Origin: Arcobacter sp. F2176
Lineage (GTDB): Bacteria; Campylobacterota; Campylobacteria; Campylobacterales; Arcobacteraceae
DNA: 64,000 nt
Direction: 5' to 3'
Assembly (NCBI RefSeq): GCF_004116465.1
Contig: NZ_PDJV01000001.1
Coordinates: 248,001 to 312,000, forward strand
Under the pieces are notes generated by a model. It was given only the letters and a program-made list of their open reading frames with translations. It was not told the origin of the DNA and did no database searches. Of this stretch, positions 34,391-44,027 are shown one piece after another. A program made the translations under genes and the position numbers. The first letter of the stretch is position 1. Every line of letters begins with the position of its first letter.

Positions 34391-36598
34391 TTAAAGTAAT
34401 ATCTCACGATTACCTTTTGCATTAACTTCTGATAAGACACCTGTCATTTCAAGTTGTTCTACAATTGTAGCTGCTCTGTTGTAACCAATTCTTAGTTTTC
34501 TTTGTATATATGAAATAGAAGTTTTTTTATCTGTTAATACAACTTGTTTTGCATCTTCATAAAGTTCATCTAAAGATGACATATCACCACTTGAAATTGC
34601 AGTTCCATTTCCATCTTTATCTTTTACAAAGTTCATATCATATTCAACTTCTCTTTGTGATTTTAAGAAATCAACAACTTTTTCTATTTCATCTTCTTTT
34701 GACCATGGAGCATGAAGTCTTACAAGCCCTGAACTTCCAGGAGGAGTAAATAACATATCTCCTCGTCCTAGTAAAGACTCTGCACCCATTGCATCAAGTA
34801 TGATTTTAGAATCTACTTTTTGCCCTACTTTGTATGAAATCCTACTTGGTAGGTTTGCTTTAATTAAACCCGTTACAACATCTACAGATGGTCTTTGGGT
34901 TGCAACAATCAAGTGAATTCCACTAGCTCTTGCCATTTGTGCAAGTCTTGCAATAGAAAGCTCAACATCTTTTCCACTTGTCATCATAAGGTCAGCTAAC
35001 TCATCAATAATAACTACAATATATGGTAAAGGATCAAATATTTCTTTTTTTGATTTTTCATTATAGTTTTCGATATTTTTAGTTTTTGTTTGAGACATTA
35101 ATGTATATCGTCTTTCCATCTCTAAAACCATATTAGATAAAGCGGTAATTGCCTCTTTTGGTTTTGTTATAACAGGAGTTAATAAATGAGGAATATCATT
35201 ATAAATAGAAAACTCTAACATTTTTGGATCTATCATAATTAATTTCAAGTTATCAGGTGAATTTTTATATAAAAGTGAAAGAATCATTGCATTTAATCCA
35301 ACTGATTTTCCAGAACCTGTAGTTCCAGCAATAAGTAAATGAGGAAGTTTCTTTAAATCTGTAATAAAAGGTTTACCAACTATATCTTTCCCTAAAATCA
35401 TAGTTAAGGGAGAAGTTGCTTTATTAAATATTTCGCTATCCAATAACTCTTTTAAATAAATTACATGCATGTTTTCATTTGGAACTTCTATTCCAATTAC
35501 ATCTTTTCCAGGAATTGGAGCTTGGATTCTTATAGTTTCAGCTTTAAGAGCCATTGCTAAATCATCTTGAAGATTTAATACTTTTGATACTTTTACATGG
35601 GGTGCAGGTTTAAACTCAAAAGTTGTAACCACAGGACCGGTATAAGTTCTAACGACATCACCCTCAATTTTGAACATCAAAAGTTTTTCTAATAAATCAG
35701 CAATTTTTCTATCAATTATCTCTTCATTAATTTTTGAAGTTGAAATTTTAGGAGGTGTTTGAAAGAAGTTACTACTTGGAAGTTTAAAGTCCTTTGGTTT
35801 TTCTGATTCTCCAACTTCTATTTCATCTTGTAATTTTTTATTTTCTTCTAATTCATCAACCATTATAGAGTGTTTTTCTTCTATATTCTCATTAACTTGT
35901 GGTTCTGTTATATTTTCAACATTATCATTTTTAGATTTTTTATCTTCTTTATTATCTTCTTCAATAATTAAAATTTCAGCTGTATCACCTACTTCTTTAA
36001 CTGTTATTTTTTTTCTTCTTTTTTCTCTTCTAGAATCATTAGTTTTGGGTTGAAATAAGACTACATCTTTTTTTATATTTGAAGCTATTTTTTGTACATT
36101 GACTGTTTTAATCTCTTTTCCATCTATAAATATTAAAAATGTAATCAAAAAGCCTATTAGAACTAATAGCCATAAACCTGCAAAACCAATAAAAGGGAAT
36201 AATACATCAATAATCCCATCACCGATTAAACCTGAGAGTCTATCTGCTTTTGTGAAAACTAAAGATTGAAAAATAAGTGCAGATAAAAGAAAAATAAATA
36301 TTCCAAAATACTTCAAGTATTCTTTTGTTGGTTCATGTTTAAAATTAATTTTATATATAGGATATAAAATCAAGAATAAATAAACATAAGATAAATAACC
36401 AAAATATAGATGAGAATATGAAGCGAAAATAGAGCCTACTTTTCCAACAGTAACCTTATCAGATACAATTGTTGCATACTCAAAATATACTATTAAAAAT
36501 AGTGATATTAAAGATAATATTTTCTTAACTATTTGAGACCCTTTATTATAATAATTTAGAAATTTTAGCTTGTACTTTAAGCCAAGTTTTATGTTCAA
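34391..36598 (-). CDS. ftsK: FtsK/SpoIIIE DNA translocase
   Basis: 735 residues from a TTG at 36598 that overlaps lpxD by 53 bases. Four transmembrane segments lie in residues 25-170; an acidic linker follows; the motor has 'IAGTTGSGKSVGLNAM' (Walker A) and 'VVIIDELADLMM' (Walker B), and the gamma domain at the end has 'SYIQRKLRIGYNRAATIVEQLE'. It pumps DNA at the septum and activates dimer resolution. The start is uncertain: no ATG or GTG lies before the first membrane segment, and a strong ribosome site (AAAGGG) precedes only an ATA at 36532. Confidence 0.93.
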   Translation of the reverse strand: MNIKLGLKYKLKFLNYYNKGSQIVKKILSLISLFLIVYFEYATIVSDKVTVGKVGSIFASYSHLYFGYLSYVYLFLILYPIYKINFKHEPTKEYLKYFGIFIFLLSALIFQSLVFTKADRLSGLIGDGIIDVLFPFIGFAGLWLLVLIGFLITFLIFIDGKEIKTVNVQKIASNIKKDVVLFQPKTNDSRREKRRKKITVKEVGDTAEILIIEEDNKEDKKSKNDNVENITEPQVNENIEEKHSIMVDELEENKKLQDEIEVGESEKPKDFKLPSSNFFQTPPKISTSKINEEIIDRKIADLLEKLLMFKIEGDVVRTYTGPVVTTFEFKPAPHVKVSKVLNLQDDLAMALKAETIRIQAPIPGKDVIGIEVPNENMHVIYLKELLDSEIFNKATSPLTMILGKDIVGKPFITDLKKLPHLLIAGTTGSGKSVGLNAMILSLLYKNSPDNLKLIMIDPKMLEFSIYNDIPHLLTPVITKPKEAITALSNMVLEMERRYTLMSQTKTKNIENYNEKSKKEIFDPLPYIVVIIDELADLMMTSGKDVELSIARLAQMARASGIHLIVATQRPSVDVVTGLIKANLPSRISYKVGQKVDSKIILDAMGAESLLGRGDMLFTPPGSSGLVRLHAPWSKEDEIEKVVDFLKSQREVEYDMNFVKDKDGNGTAISSGDMSSLDELYEDAKQVVLTDKKTSISYIQRKLRIGYNRAATIVEQLEMTGVLSEVNAKGNREILL

Positions 36599-37487
36599 AC
36601 AAAGGGAACCCTGCCCATTGTTTTTTTGGTTCTTTTATACTTTTTGTAACTCCACCACGAGCAGCAATTGTAGTAAAAGGTGCAACTTCTAAATGTCCTG
36701 CCGTTGCACTTTGTCCACCCATAATAACATATTCATTTAATGTTGTTGTTCCTGATAACCCAACTTGTCCTGTTAATATACATCCAACTCCCAGTTTACA
36801 GTTATGAGCAATATGTACTAAATTATCAATTCTTACCCCATCACTTATAATTGTTGATTTAAAAGCAGCTCTATCAATAGAAGTATTTGCACCAATTTCA
36901 ACATCATTTCCAATTTCAACATTACCATTTTGATAAATTTTTATATATTTACCTTTACTTTGGGCAAAACCAAAACCATCACTACCTATTACAGTTCCTG
37001 CGTGGACTATACAATCATTGCCTATATTACAATCTCTATATACAGAAACATTTGGATAAATAATAGTATTATTTCCAATAGTAACATTATCTCCAATATA
37101 AGCACCAGTCATAATAGTACAACCTATACCAATACTAGAGCCTTTACCTAAATATACATTTGGCATTATTGTAGTATTTTCACCTACAATACAATCTTTC
37201 CCATCACTTTCTACAACTTTAGGTGCAAATAGTTTTGAAGCAAGAGCTAGCTTAACATAAGGTTCATCACATACAAGAGCAACAGTATTTGTAGGAACTC
37301 TTGAGATAAAATCTTTTTTAACTAAAACAGCTGCTGCTGTAGTTTTTTCTAAATCATTTGCATATTTATTATTTTCTAAAAATGTTAGTTCTTCTGAAGT
37401 TGAATCAAGTAATGTATTTAATCCACTTATCTCTATGTCGCTGTCGCATTTTATATCTAATGCTACTGCTATATCTTTTAATTTCAA
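36546..37487 (-). CDS. lpxD: UDP-3-O-acylglucosamine N-acyltransferase
   Basis: A 313-residue LpxD, third step of lipid A synthesis. A uridine-binding N-domain is followed by hexapeptide repeats forming a left-handed beta helix ('IGIGCTIMTGAYIGDNVTIG') with the catalytic His in 'VHIAHNCKLG'. Length normal. Between ilvH and ftsK, overlapping the latter. Confidence 0.95.
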   Translation of the reverse strand: MKLKDIAVALDIKCDSDIEISGLNTLLDSTSEELTFLENNKYANDLEKTTAAAVLVKKDFISRVPTNTVALVCDEPYVKLALASKLFAPKVVESDGKDCIVGENTTIMPNVYLGKGSSIGIGCTIMTGAYIGDNVTIGNNTIIYPNVSVYRDCNIGNDCIVHAGTVIGSDGFGFAQSKGKYIKIYQNGNVEIGNDVEIGANTSIDRAAFKSTIISDGVRIDNLVHIAHNCKLGVGCILTGQVGLSGTTTLNEYVIMGGQSATAGHLEVAPFTTIAARGGVTKSIKEPKKQWAGFPLFEHKTWLKVQAKISKLL

Positions 37488-37526
37488 ATCATTATCCTTT
37501 ATTCAAAAAACGAAAAGAGAAAACTC

Positions 37527-38024
37527 TTATCGTTCCATTGCAACTACACCACTTTTAACTATTTCTATTGGGTTGTAGTTTTTGATAACTTTTACAAAGT
37601 TTGCAATTCTGCTTGGTTCATCTGTTGCAGAGATAATAATACAATCTTGAGTTACATTTTGAATTGAACCATTATAAGCACGAGCGAGTACATCTACATC
37701 ACTTAAATTTTGATCAACTGGTATTTTTACAAGAACTGTCTCTTTTTCTACAACATCAAAATGCTCATTTACTCTTAAAACAGGAATTAATTTATTCAAT
37801 TGCTTAACAATTTGGTCAATCACTCTTCTATCACCTGTTGTCACAATTGTCATTCTTGAGTATTCTGAATCACTAATAGGGGCAACGGTTAAAGAGTCAA
37901 TATTATATCCTCTTGCAGAAAAAAGACCTGCGATTCTAGATAAAACATTATTTTCATTTAAAACAATTACAGAGATAACTTTTCTTGCATTTTCTGAATC
38001 ATAGTAGTGATTAAAATTATTCAT
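37527..38024 (-). CDS. ilvH: Acetolactate synthase small (regulatory) subunit
   Basis: A 165-residue ACT-domain protein ('VISVIVLNENNVLSRIAGLFSARGYNIDSL' is the valine-binding region, here shortened: 'VLSRIAGLFSARGYN'). It binds valine and feeds back on IlvB. Overlaps the ilvB stop by 8 bases. Confidence 0.95.
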   Translation of the reverse strand: MNNFNHYYDSENARKVISVIVLNENNVLSRIAGLFSARGYNIDSLTVAPISDSEYSRMTIVTTGDRRVIDQIVKQLNKLIPVLRVNEHFDVVEKETVLVKIPVDQNLSDVDVLARAYNGSIQNVTQDCIIISATDEPSRIANFVKVIKNYNPIEIVKSGVVAMER

Positions 38025-39711
38025 TGTTATCTCCTAAAAGCATCATTTCATTTAGTGCATGTCCATTTGGAACCATTGGTAAAACCTCTTCATTTCTATC
38101 AACTATAACTTCTATCATTGCAACTACTTTTTTCTTCATTGCATCTTTTAATGCTTCATCAAACTCTTTTTTAGTAGTAACTCTATACCCTATTCCACCA
38201 AAAGCTTCAACAAGTTTTACGAAATCAGGTTGTGCACTTAAATCAGTTTCAGATAATCTATTTTCATAAAACATTGTTTGCCATTGTCTTACCATTCCAA
38301 GATAATTATTATTTAAAATAATATTAATAACTGGAAGTTTTTGTTCAACACAAGTCATAAGTTCTTGAATATTCATCAAAATAGAACCATCACCTGTAAA
38401 ATTTATAGAAACTTTATCAGGTCTTGCTTTTGCAACACCCATAGCACCTGGTAATCCAAATCCCATAGTTCCTAATCCACCTGAAGTATTCCATTGTCTA
38501 GGATAAGAGAATGGATAAAATTGAGCTGACCACATTTGATGTTGTCCAACATCAGTTGAGATAATTGCTCTATCTCCAACAAGTTCACCAACTCTTACTA
38601 TTGGCCATTGTGGTTTAATTTTTACATCAGAGTCTTTAAATGCTAAGGGATGTTGAACTCTATAATCTTGTAATAGGGCTACCCAATTAGTATAATCATT
38701 AAATTCGAATTCCCCTATTGAATCAATCATTCCTTGAACAGTAACTTTTAAATCTCCAACTATTGGAAAGTTTGTATGTACAAGTTTTGCAATAGAAGCT
38801 GGATCAATGTCCACATGAATAACTTTTGCTTTTTTAGCAAATTCATCAAGTCTTCCAGTAACTCTATCGTCAAATCTTGCACCTAAAGAAATAAGCAAAT
38901 CTGTTTCATGTGCTGCCATATTAGCTGCATATTCTCCATGCATTCCTAACATACCAAGTAGTAATGGATTTGTATGTCCCATAACTCCTCTTGCCATAAG
39001 AGTTTCAACAGCAGGGATATTTAGTTTTTCTGCTAATTCCCTTATCTCATATGCACAATTTGATAAAATGGCTCCACCACCAATATAAAGCAATGGTTTT
39101 TTAGCTTTTGCAATAGCTTGCATTGCTCTTTTTAGTTGCTTTTTATTGTAATTAACTGTTGGTTTATAAGTTGGTAAATTAACCTCTGCTGGATATAAGA
39201 AGTCCCCAACTTCAGCTGTAATATCTTTTGGAATATCAACATGAACTGGCCCTGGCCTTCCAGTACTAGCTATATGAAATGCTTCTTTAATAATTCTTGG
39301 TAAATCTTCAAGTTTATTAACTAAATAGTTATGTTTAGTACAAGGTCTAGAGATTCCAACTGCGTCAATTTCTTGAAAACCATCAGTACCAATGATTGTT
39401 GTTGGTACTTGTCCTGTAATTACAACTAAAGGAATAGAATCCATATAAGCATCAGCTAATCCTGTAACTGCATTTGTAAACCCAGGTCCAGAAGTAACTA
39501 TAGAAACACCTACTTTTCCTGTTGCTTTTGCATATCCTTCAGCTGCGTGAATAGCTGCCTGTTCATGTCTAGTCAATATATGTTCAAAATGTGTTTGTTT
39601 GTAAATTTCATCGTAGACATTCATAATAGCGCCGCCAGGGTAACCGAATACAACTTCTACCCCTTCATTTTTTAATGATTCTGTTACCATTTTTGCGCCT
39701 GTCATTTTCAT
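38017..39711 (-). CDS. ilvB: Acetolactate synthase large subunit
   Basis: A 564-residue ThDP enzyme, first common step of branched-chain amino acid synthesis. 'VFGYPGGAIMNVYDE' and the catalytic Glu in 'RHEQAAIHAAEGYA' are present; ThDP motif 'TGDGSILMNIQELMTC...NNNYLGM' is seen near the end. First of the ilvB-ilvH-lpxD-ftsK series. Confidence 0.96.
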   Translation of the reverse strand: MKMTGAKMVTESLKNEGVEVVFGYPGGAIMNVYDEIYKQTHFEHILTRHEQAAIHAAEGYAKATGKVGVSIVTSGPGFTNAVTGLADAYMDSIPLVVITGQVPTTIIGTDGFQEIDAVGISRPCTKHNYLVNKLEDLPRIIKEAFHIASTGRPGPVHVDIPKDITAEVGDFLYPAEVNLPTYKPTVNYNKKQLKRAMQAIAKAKKPLLYIGGGAILSNCAYEIRELAEKLNIPAVETLMARGVMGHTNPLLLGMLGMHGEYAANMAAHETDLLISLGARFDDRVTGRLDEFAKKAKVIHVDIDPASIAKLVHTNFPIVGDLKVTVQGMIDSIGEFEFNDYTNWVALLQDYRVQHPLAFKDSDVKIKPQWPIVRVGELVGDRAIISTDVGQHQMWSAQFYPFSYPRQWNTSGGLGTMGFGLPGAMGVAKARPDKVSINFTGDGSILMNIQELMTCVEQKLPVINIILNNNYLGMVRQWQTMFYENRLSETDLSAQPDFVKLVEAFGGIGYRVTTKKEFDEALKDAMKKKVVAMIEVIVDRNEEVLPMVPNGHALNEMMLLGDNNE

Positions 39712-39827
39712 TATAATTTTCTCCGTTGTAAAATAGGTATTTATTCTACAAAAATTTAGTTTAATACATCTTTAAAGCGCACTTTCTAGCACTTTTGTAT
39801 TTAATGGCAAATTTATTATTTTTCTAA

Positions 39828-39833
39828 TATAAT
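39828..39833 (+). promoter_or_regulatory. Likely -10 box of the flagellin-like gene
   Basis: TATAAT 26 bases before the GTG start, preceded by T-rich DNA but no clear -35. No sigma-28 or sigma-54 consensus was seen. Confidence 0.4.
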
Positions 39834-39858
39834 TTACAATAATCTAAGGAGTCTAAAA

Positions 39859-40668
39859 GTGGATGTAAATAATCTTACTAATGTAAGTAATGTTGGCGTA
39901 AACAATATACCTAAACAATATGTTGATAAAGCACGGTTTAATGGTTCAGTTAATGCAGTTGATAATGAAGATGCATTAAAAGTCTCTATCCATGAAGTTT
40001 ACAATAAAAAAAGAGATGAATTATCTCATTCACTTAGAAATTTAAATGAAGGTATCGCAATTACTCAAATTTCTATGAACTCCCTCTCAAAACAACAAGA
40101 CAACTTAAAAAATATCGGAAATGCTTTAGTAAAACTAGATAGTAGTGGAGATTATGAAAATAAAAGATTTGAAACAGCAGAAGAGATTTCAAATCAATTA
40201 AATAGTTATAATCAAGAAGCAGAAAAAGCAAGATTTAATAAAAAACTACTTTTAGATGACCAATATGGTGATGAAATAATAAATGTAGTTACAGCAGAAA
40301 AAGATTTTAAGATAACTGGCGTAAATACAAAAGAAATATCTCAAACACTAGTTAATAGTTTGCAGTCTAATTCTTTATCTTCAAGTGAAGATGTAAATAG
40401 TGCCTTGGAAAATCTAGATACAGCATTAAGTAAAAGTGAAGCATTTACAGAAAATTTTTCAAAAATGAATAATGAGATGAAACAAGTGGCAAGAGGGACA
40501 TTAAATGAACAAATAAATTTACTAAAAGAAAATAGTAAATTAAAAGATTTGAGTTTTGGCTCTGATTTTAATAATTTTTCAAAAACAAATATAATGAGCC
40601 AATTAGGAAATTTAGCAGCATCACAAGCACATATTATTCAAGAACAAACTTCAAAATTAATTGGATAA
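39859..40668 (+). CDS. Flagellin-like short protein
   Basis: 269 residues from a GTG with AAGGAG 8 bases upstream. Both ends resemble flagellin helices: the N-terminal 'LSHSLRNLNEGIAITQISMNSLSKQQ' region (long helix, 'SLRNLNEGIAITQISMNSLS') and the final 'MSQLGNLAASQAHIIQEQTSKLIG', similar to the closing D0 helix. There is no hypervariable centre. It could be a minor flagellin, hook-filament adaptor or secreted flagellin relative. Monocistronic; its last 12 bases overlap the convergent ppx/gppA gene. Confidence 0.6.
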   Translation: MDVNNLTNVSNVGVNNIPKQYVDKARFNGSVNAVDNEDALKVSIHEVYNKKRDELSHSLRNLNEGIAITQISMNSLSKQQDNLKNIGNALVKLDSSGDYENKRFETAEEISNQLNSYNQEAEKARFNKKLLLDDQYGDEIINVVTAEKDFKITGVNTKEISQTLVNSLQSNSLSSSEDVNSALENLDTALSKSEAFTENFSKMNNEMKQVARGTLNEQINLLKENSKLKDLSFGSDFNNFSKTNIMSQLGNLAASQAHIIQEQTSKLIG

Positions 40669-41574
40669 TTTTAAAGCATGATCTATTGCTACACCTTCTC
40701 TTAAACCATCGTCAAAAACTATTGACTTGTCTTTATTCAAAATAGTATAAAACAGTTTAAAAATAAATACTCCAGACTCAATAAAATCGATTCTTCCACC
40801 ACCTACTAAATCAAATATTTCTTCTTTTGATAATGTTCTAAATTTATATAAAAAATTTTCTATTTCTTCAAGTGATAATTGGGTTCCATTTATAAGATTT
40901 CTATCATAATTATTAAAATTAAGTCCCAATTTTACTGCAGCAATAGTTGTAGGTGTTCCAGCAGTTGCCACAAAATTAAACTTATCTAAGTTGATATTTA
41001 AACTTTTTATAAAAAGAGAAATCTCTTTTTTTCTTCCATCTAATTCTATTAATAATTTATTTTGATTATTTTTATACTTTTGAGATAAAGTTACAATTCC
41101 AATATCAAAACTTTTTGCAAAGTATTCGTTCCCATTATTAACAATTAACTCTGTAGAACCACCACCAATATCAATTAAAGCAAAATGTTCAGACTCTTTT
41201 TTTTCTCTTTTTAAAGCATATTTAACAGCTAGAAGAGTCAATCTTGCTTCTTCATCACCATTTATTATTTTAAATTCAAGACCACATTCATCTTTAAATC
41301 TTTTTAATACTTCTTTAGAATTATCTGCTATTCGCATAGCTGCAGTTGTTACACAAATTGCATCTTTTGGATTAAATTTTAGCTTTTCAATCGATCTTTT
41401 AACAGCTGCTATTACTCTATTTTGAGCTTCAATTGAAATTTTTCTAGTATCAATCAATCCATCAGCCATACCTACAACTTCTTGATATTCATCTATGATT
41501 TTATGATTTAAACCATCATAAAGTAAGGTTCTAAAAGAATTAGAACCCAAATCTACGGATACAATATTTCTCAT
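40657..41574 (-). CDS. Ppx/GppA-family exopolyphosphatase/pppGpp phosphatase
   Basis: A 305-residue ASKHA-fold phosphatase: 'VDLGSNSFRTLLYD' (phosphate loop 1), 'ALIDIGGGSTELIV' (loop 2), 'TAGTPTTIAAV'. It lacks the C-terminal HD domain of long Ppx, as is common in Campylobacterota. Cuts polyphosphate or pppGpp. Start shares one base with the pssA stop. Confidence 0.88.
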   Translation of the reverse strand: MRNIVSVDLGSNSFRTLLYDGLNHKIIDEYQEVVGMADGLIDTRKISIEAQNRVIAAVKRSIEKLKFNPKDAICVTTAAMRIADNSKEVLKRFKDECGLEFKIINGDEEARLTLLAVKYALKREKKESEHFALIDIGGGSTELIVNNGNEYFAKSFDIGIVTLSQKYKNNQNKLLIELDGRKKEISLFIKSLNINLDKFNFVATAGTPTTIAAVKLGLNFNNYDRNLINGTQLSLEEIENFLYKFRTLSKEEIFDLVGGGRIDFIESGVFIFKLFYTILNKDKSIVFDDGLREGVAIDHALKLSN

Positions 41575-42131
41575 TAAGGATGTGGAATTTTAATTTTTGA
41601 ATTAAGTAAATAACCTATAATAATCATAGATATTAAAACTATAGTTTCAGGTAAAATTCCTGTTAACCAAATAAGATACACAACAAAAAGTAAAATAGCA
41701 CCAAGGGGTGTAGGAATACCTGTAAAATATTTTTCTACTTGACCTTCTTGTGCATCGATATTAAATTTTATCAATCTTCTAAGTCCTGAAATAATGTAAT
41801 ATATAAAAGTAAATAATACAAGTATTGTATTTAACTCTAATTCTTTACCATCAATTATCGCAAAATAAATAAACATACTAGGCACAATAACAAAAGATAA
41901 AAAATCAGCATAAGAATCTAACTGTATTCCAAACTCTGTTGATAAGTTATATTTTCTTGCGATTTTTCCATCAACGATATCAAATGCTCCTGCAATCCAA
42001 GCAAAAAGCGCCGCACCAAAAAACTGTCCATGTGTTATAAAATATATTGCTAATATACCAGCACCTATATTAAAAAATGTAGCTAAATTAGCTAGATTAA
42101 AATGATTATATTTATTAAATAAAAAACCCAA
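41574..42131 (-). CDS. pssA: CDP-diacylglycerol-serine O-phosphatidyltransferase
   Basis: A 185-residue membrane protein with the CDP-alcohol transferase motif DG-x2-AR-x8-G-x3-D-x3-D ('VDGKIARKYNL' onwards to 'LDSYADF'). Five to six hydrophobic segments. It makes phosphatidylserine, precursor of phosphatidylethanolamine. Shorter than many PssA proteins; a phosphatidylglycerophosphate synthase is less likely given the arrangement of the motif and length. Confidence 0.75.
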   Translation of the reverse strand: MGFLFNKYNHFNLANLATFFNIGAGILAIYFITHGQFFGAALFAWIAGAFDIVDGKIARKYNLSTEFGIQLDSYADFLSFVIVPSMFIYFAIIDGKELELNTILVLFTFIYYIISGLRRLIKFNIDAQEGQVEKYFTGIPTPLGAILLFVVYLIWLTGILPETIVLISMIIIGYLLNSKIKIPHP

Positions 42132-42140
42132 AATTTTCCT

Positions 42141-43238
42141 TTATATTGTATATTGGTTTCTACCATTTTGTTTAGACTTATATAACTTTTCATCAGCAAG
42201 TTTATACAATCTATTTGTAGATATATTTGAACCTGGTTCATAAATAACAGCTCCAATAGATACTGTTACATATTTATTTGCTTTACTCTCTTTGTGTTCA
42301 ATTTTTAAAAACTCAACTAGTTTTAAAATTGCACTTAAACAATTTTCTAAAATTTCTTTGTCAACATCAAATAATATAGCACCAAACTCTTCTCCACCTA
42401 ACCTAAAAACATACTCATACTCTTTGTTAAAGTATTTTTTCAATTCATTTGCAACAGCTTTTAGGGTTTTATCTCCCATATCATGACCATAAGTATCATT
42501 ATACTGTTTGAAAAAATCAATATCAAACATTATAAAAGCAGTTTGCCATTTATTTGAATTTGATACAACTGGAATACTATCAAATATTGTATCAAAATAT
42601 CCTCTATTATATAACAATGTCATTGAATCTGTTATAGATTCTATTTTATATTTTTTGTTCAATATTGTTAGATGGTTATCTTTTTTTATAATACTATATG
42701 TTAAATAAATAAAAATAGCAAAAGAGAAAATAACTAAAGCAATGATATTATAAAAAAGTAGTTTTTTCATATTCTCATATCTATTTAAAAACTCTTTTCT
42801 TTGTTTTCTAGCATTATTTATTTCATATTCAATTAAAAAATTTATTTTTTGAATCATAATTGTATATTTCATGTTATTCTTATCCATAAATGAAACTTTT
42901 ATATCTTCATCTATAGAATCAACAACTTTTCTCTCTTGTATAGTTTTATAAGCTTTAAAATATGCATTCCAATTTGATTGAATTATTCTTTGACTTTTTT
43001 TGATTGAACAAAGTTTTTCTCTATTTTGAAGACAGATAATCATATCTTTGTAACTTGAAGATATGTTTTGAAGATTTGTAACAGGAATAAAGTTGCCAAA
43101 ATATATTTTATCTATTTGTTTTTTTAGGTTTTCAATTTGTGAGTTGAATATAAAACTAGCCATTACGAGCATCATTATTATAGTTATTAACAATAATACC
43201 AATTTAAAACTAACTGAGTCAAAAATACGTTTTTTCAT
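42141..43238 (-). CDS. Membrane-bound diguanylate cyclase (GGDEF)
   Basis: 365 residues: membrane helix near 11-30, a helical periplasmic sensor with two Cys near residues 70-78 ('MIICLQNREKLCSI'), a second membrane helix near 160-182, and a GGDEF domain with intact 'RLGGEEFG' and 'FDIDFFKQYNDTYGH'. Makes cyclic-di-GMP. No RxxD inhibitory site is visible. Signal unknown. Confidence 0.9.
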   Translation of the reverse strand: MKKRIFDSVSFKLVLLLITIIMMLVMASFIFNSQIENLKKQIDKIYFGNFIPVTNLQNISSSYKDMIICLQNREKLCSIKKSQRIIQSNWNAYFKAYKTIQERKVVDSIDEDIKVSFMDKNNMKYTIMIQKINFLIEYEINNARKQRKEFLNRYENMKKLLFYNIIALVIFSFAIFIYLTYSIIKKDNHLTILNKKYKIESITDSMTLLYNRGYFDTIFDSIPVVSNSNKWQTAFIMFDIDFFKQYNDTYGHDMGDKTLKAVANELKKYFNKEYEYVFRLGGEEFGAILFDVDKEILENCLSAILKLVEFLKIEHKESKANKYVTVSIGAVIYEPGSNISTNRLYKLADEKLYKSKQNGRNQYTI

Positions 43239-43342
43239 TATTTCTATTATATTAAAATAATTATTAAACCAAGTAAAAATTATATTTGCTATTTATTAGA
43301 AAATTTAGATAAAATTAAGAATATCCTTCGAAAGGACACATT

Positions 43343-43591
43343 ATGGAAATAAATAGCAATCTTGGGGCAATGAAAGTAGAAGAACTTAAACTTAATGATT
43401 CTGCTAAAAATATTGCAAATCCAAGAACTAATGCAAAGTCAAGCAATGAAGAAGTTACACAAGAAGTTACTCCTGATTTAATAAAATCTATTACAGAACA
43501 AATACCTATTCCTATAGCATATCAAGCAAATGCTACTAGTATAAAAGTGCAAAATGAGATTTTTGCATCAATAATAAATATAAAAGCATAA
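43343..43591 (+). CDS. Mini protein resembling flagellar rod protein ends
   Basis: An 82-residue protein, ATG with GAAAGGA 9 bases upstream. Residues 5-30 ('LGAMKVEELKLNDSAKNIAN') look like the opening helix of flagellar rod/hook proteins (rod signature with 'NIAN'), and 'AYQANATSIKVQNEIFASII' like their closing helix, with only a 20-residue linker between. It may be a rod-derived adaptor, or a FlgC-like relic; no match to a known gene was made. Four bases ahead of trxC, so probably in one transcript. Confidence 0.55.
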   Translation: MEINSNLGAMKVEELKLNDSAKNIANPRTNAKSSNEEVTQEVTPDLIKSITEQIPIPIAYQANATSIKVQNEIFASIINIKA

Positions 43592-43595
43592 AATA

Positions 43596-44027
43596 ATGGA
43601 TAAGATAAAAGTAGTTTGTTCTTTTTGTAATAGTGTAAATTCTATTCCCAAAAAAGATAGTTATAAAGTAGCTAATTGTGGTAAATGCAAAGAATCACTT
43701 CTAAATACAAAACCACTTGATTTAAATGACTCAAACTTTGATTTACAAATTGTAAATTCTGATATTCCTGTAGTTGTAGATTTTTGGGCACCTTGGTGTG
43801 GACCTTGTAAAATGTTTGCACCAACATTTGAAGAAGTTAGTAGTAAATACCCTTTAAAAGCAAAGTTTGCAAAAGTAAATACAGAAGTTGAACAAAAATT
43901 AGGCTCTAAGTATCAAATACGCTCAATTCCTACTTTAATTATTTATAAAGCAGGAAAAGAGATGGAAAGAGTATCAGGAGCATTGGATTCTGCAAGATTA
44001 AATATGTTGATTAATAAATATATTTAA
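43596..44027 (+). CDS. trxC: Thioredoxin 2 with N-terminal zinc ribbon
   Basis: A 143-residue TrxC. N-terminal Cys pairs 'CSFC' and 'CGKC' form a zinc ribbon; the thioredoxin fold has 'WAPWCGPCKMF' and the cis-Pro 'RSIPTL'. A cytoplasmic disulfide reductase, often for oxidative stress. Its last 4 bases overlap the convergent TtcA-like gene. Confidence 0.93.
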   Translation: MDKIKVVCSFCNSVNSIPKKDSYKVANCGKCKESLLNTKPLDLNDSNFDLQIVNSDIPVVVDFWAPWCGPCKMFAPTFEEVSSKYPLKAKFAKVNTEVEQKLGSKYQIRSIPTLIIYKAGKEMERVSGALDSARLNMLINKYI

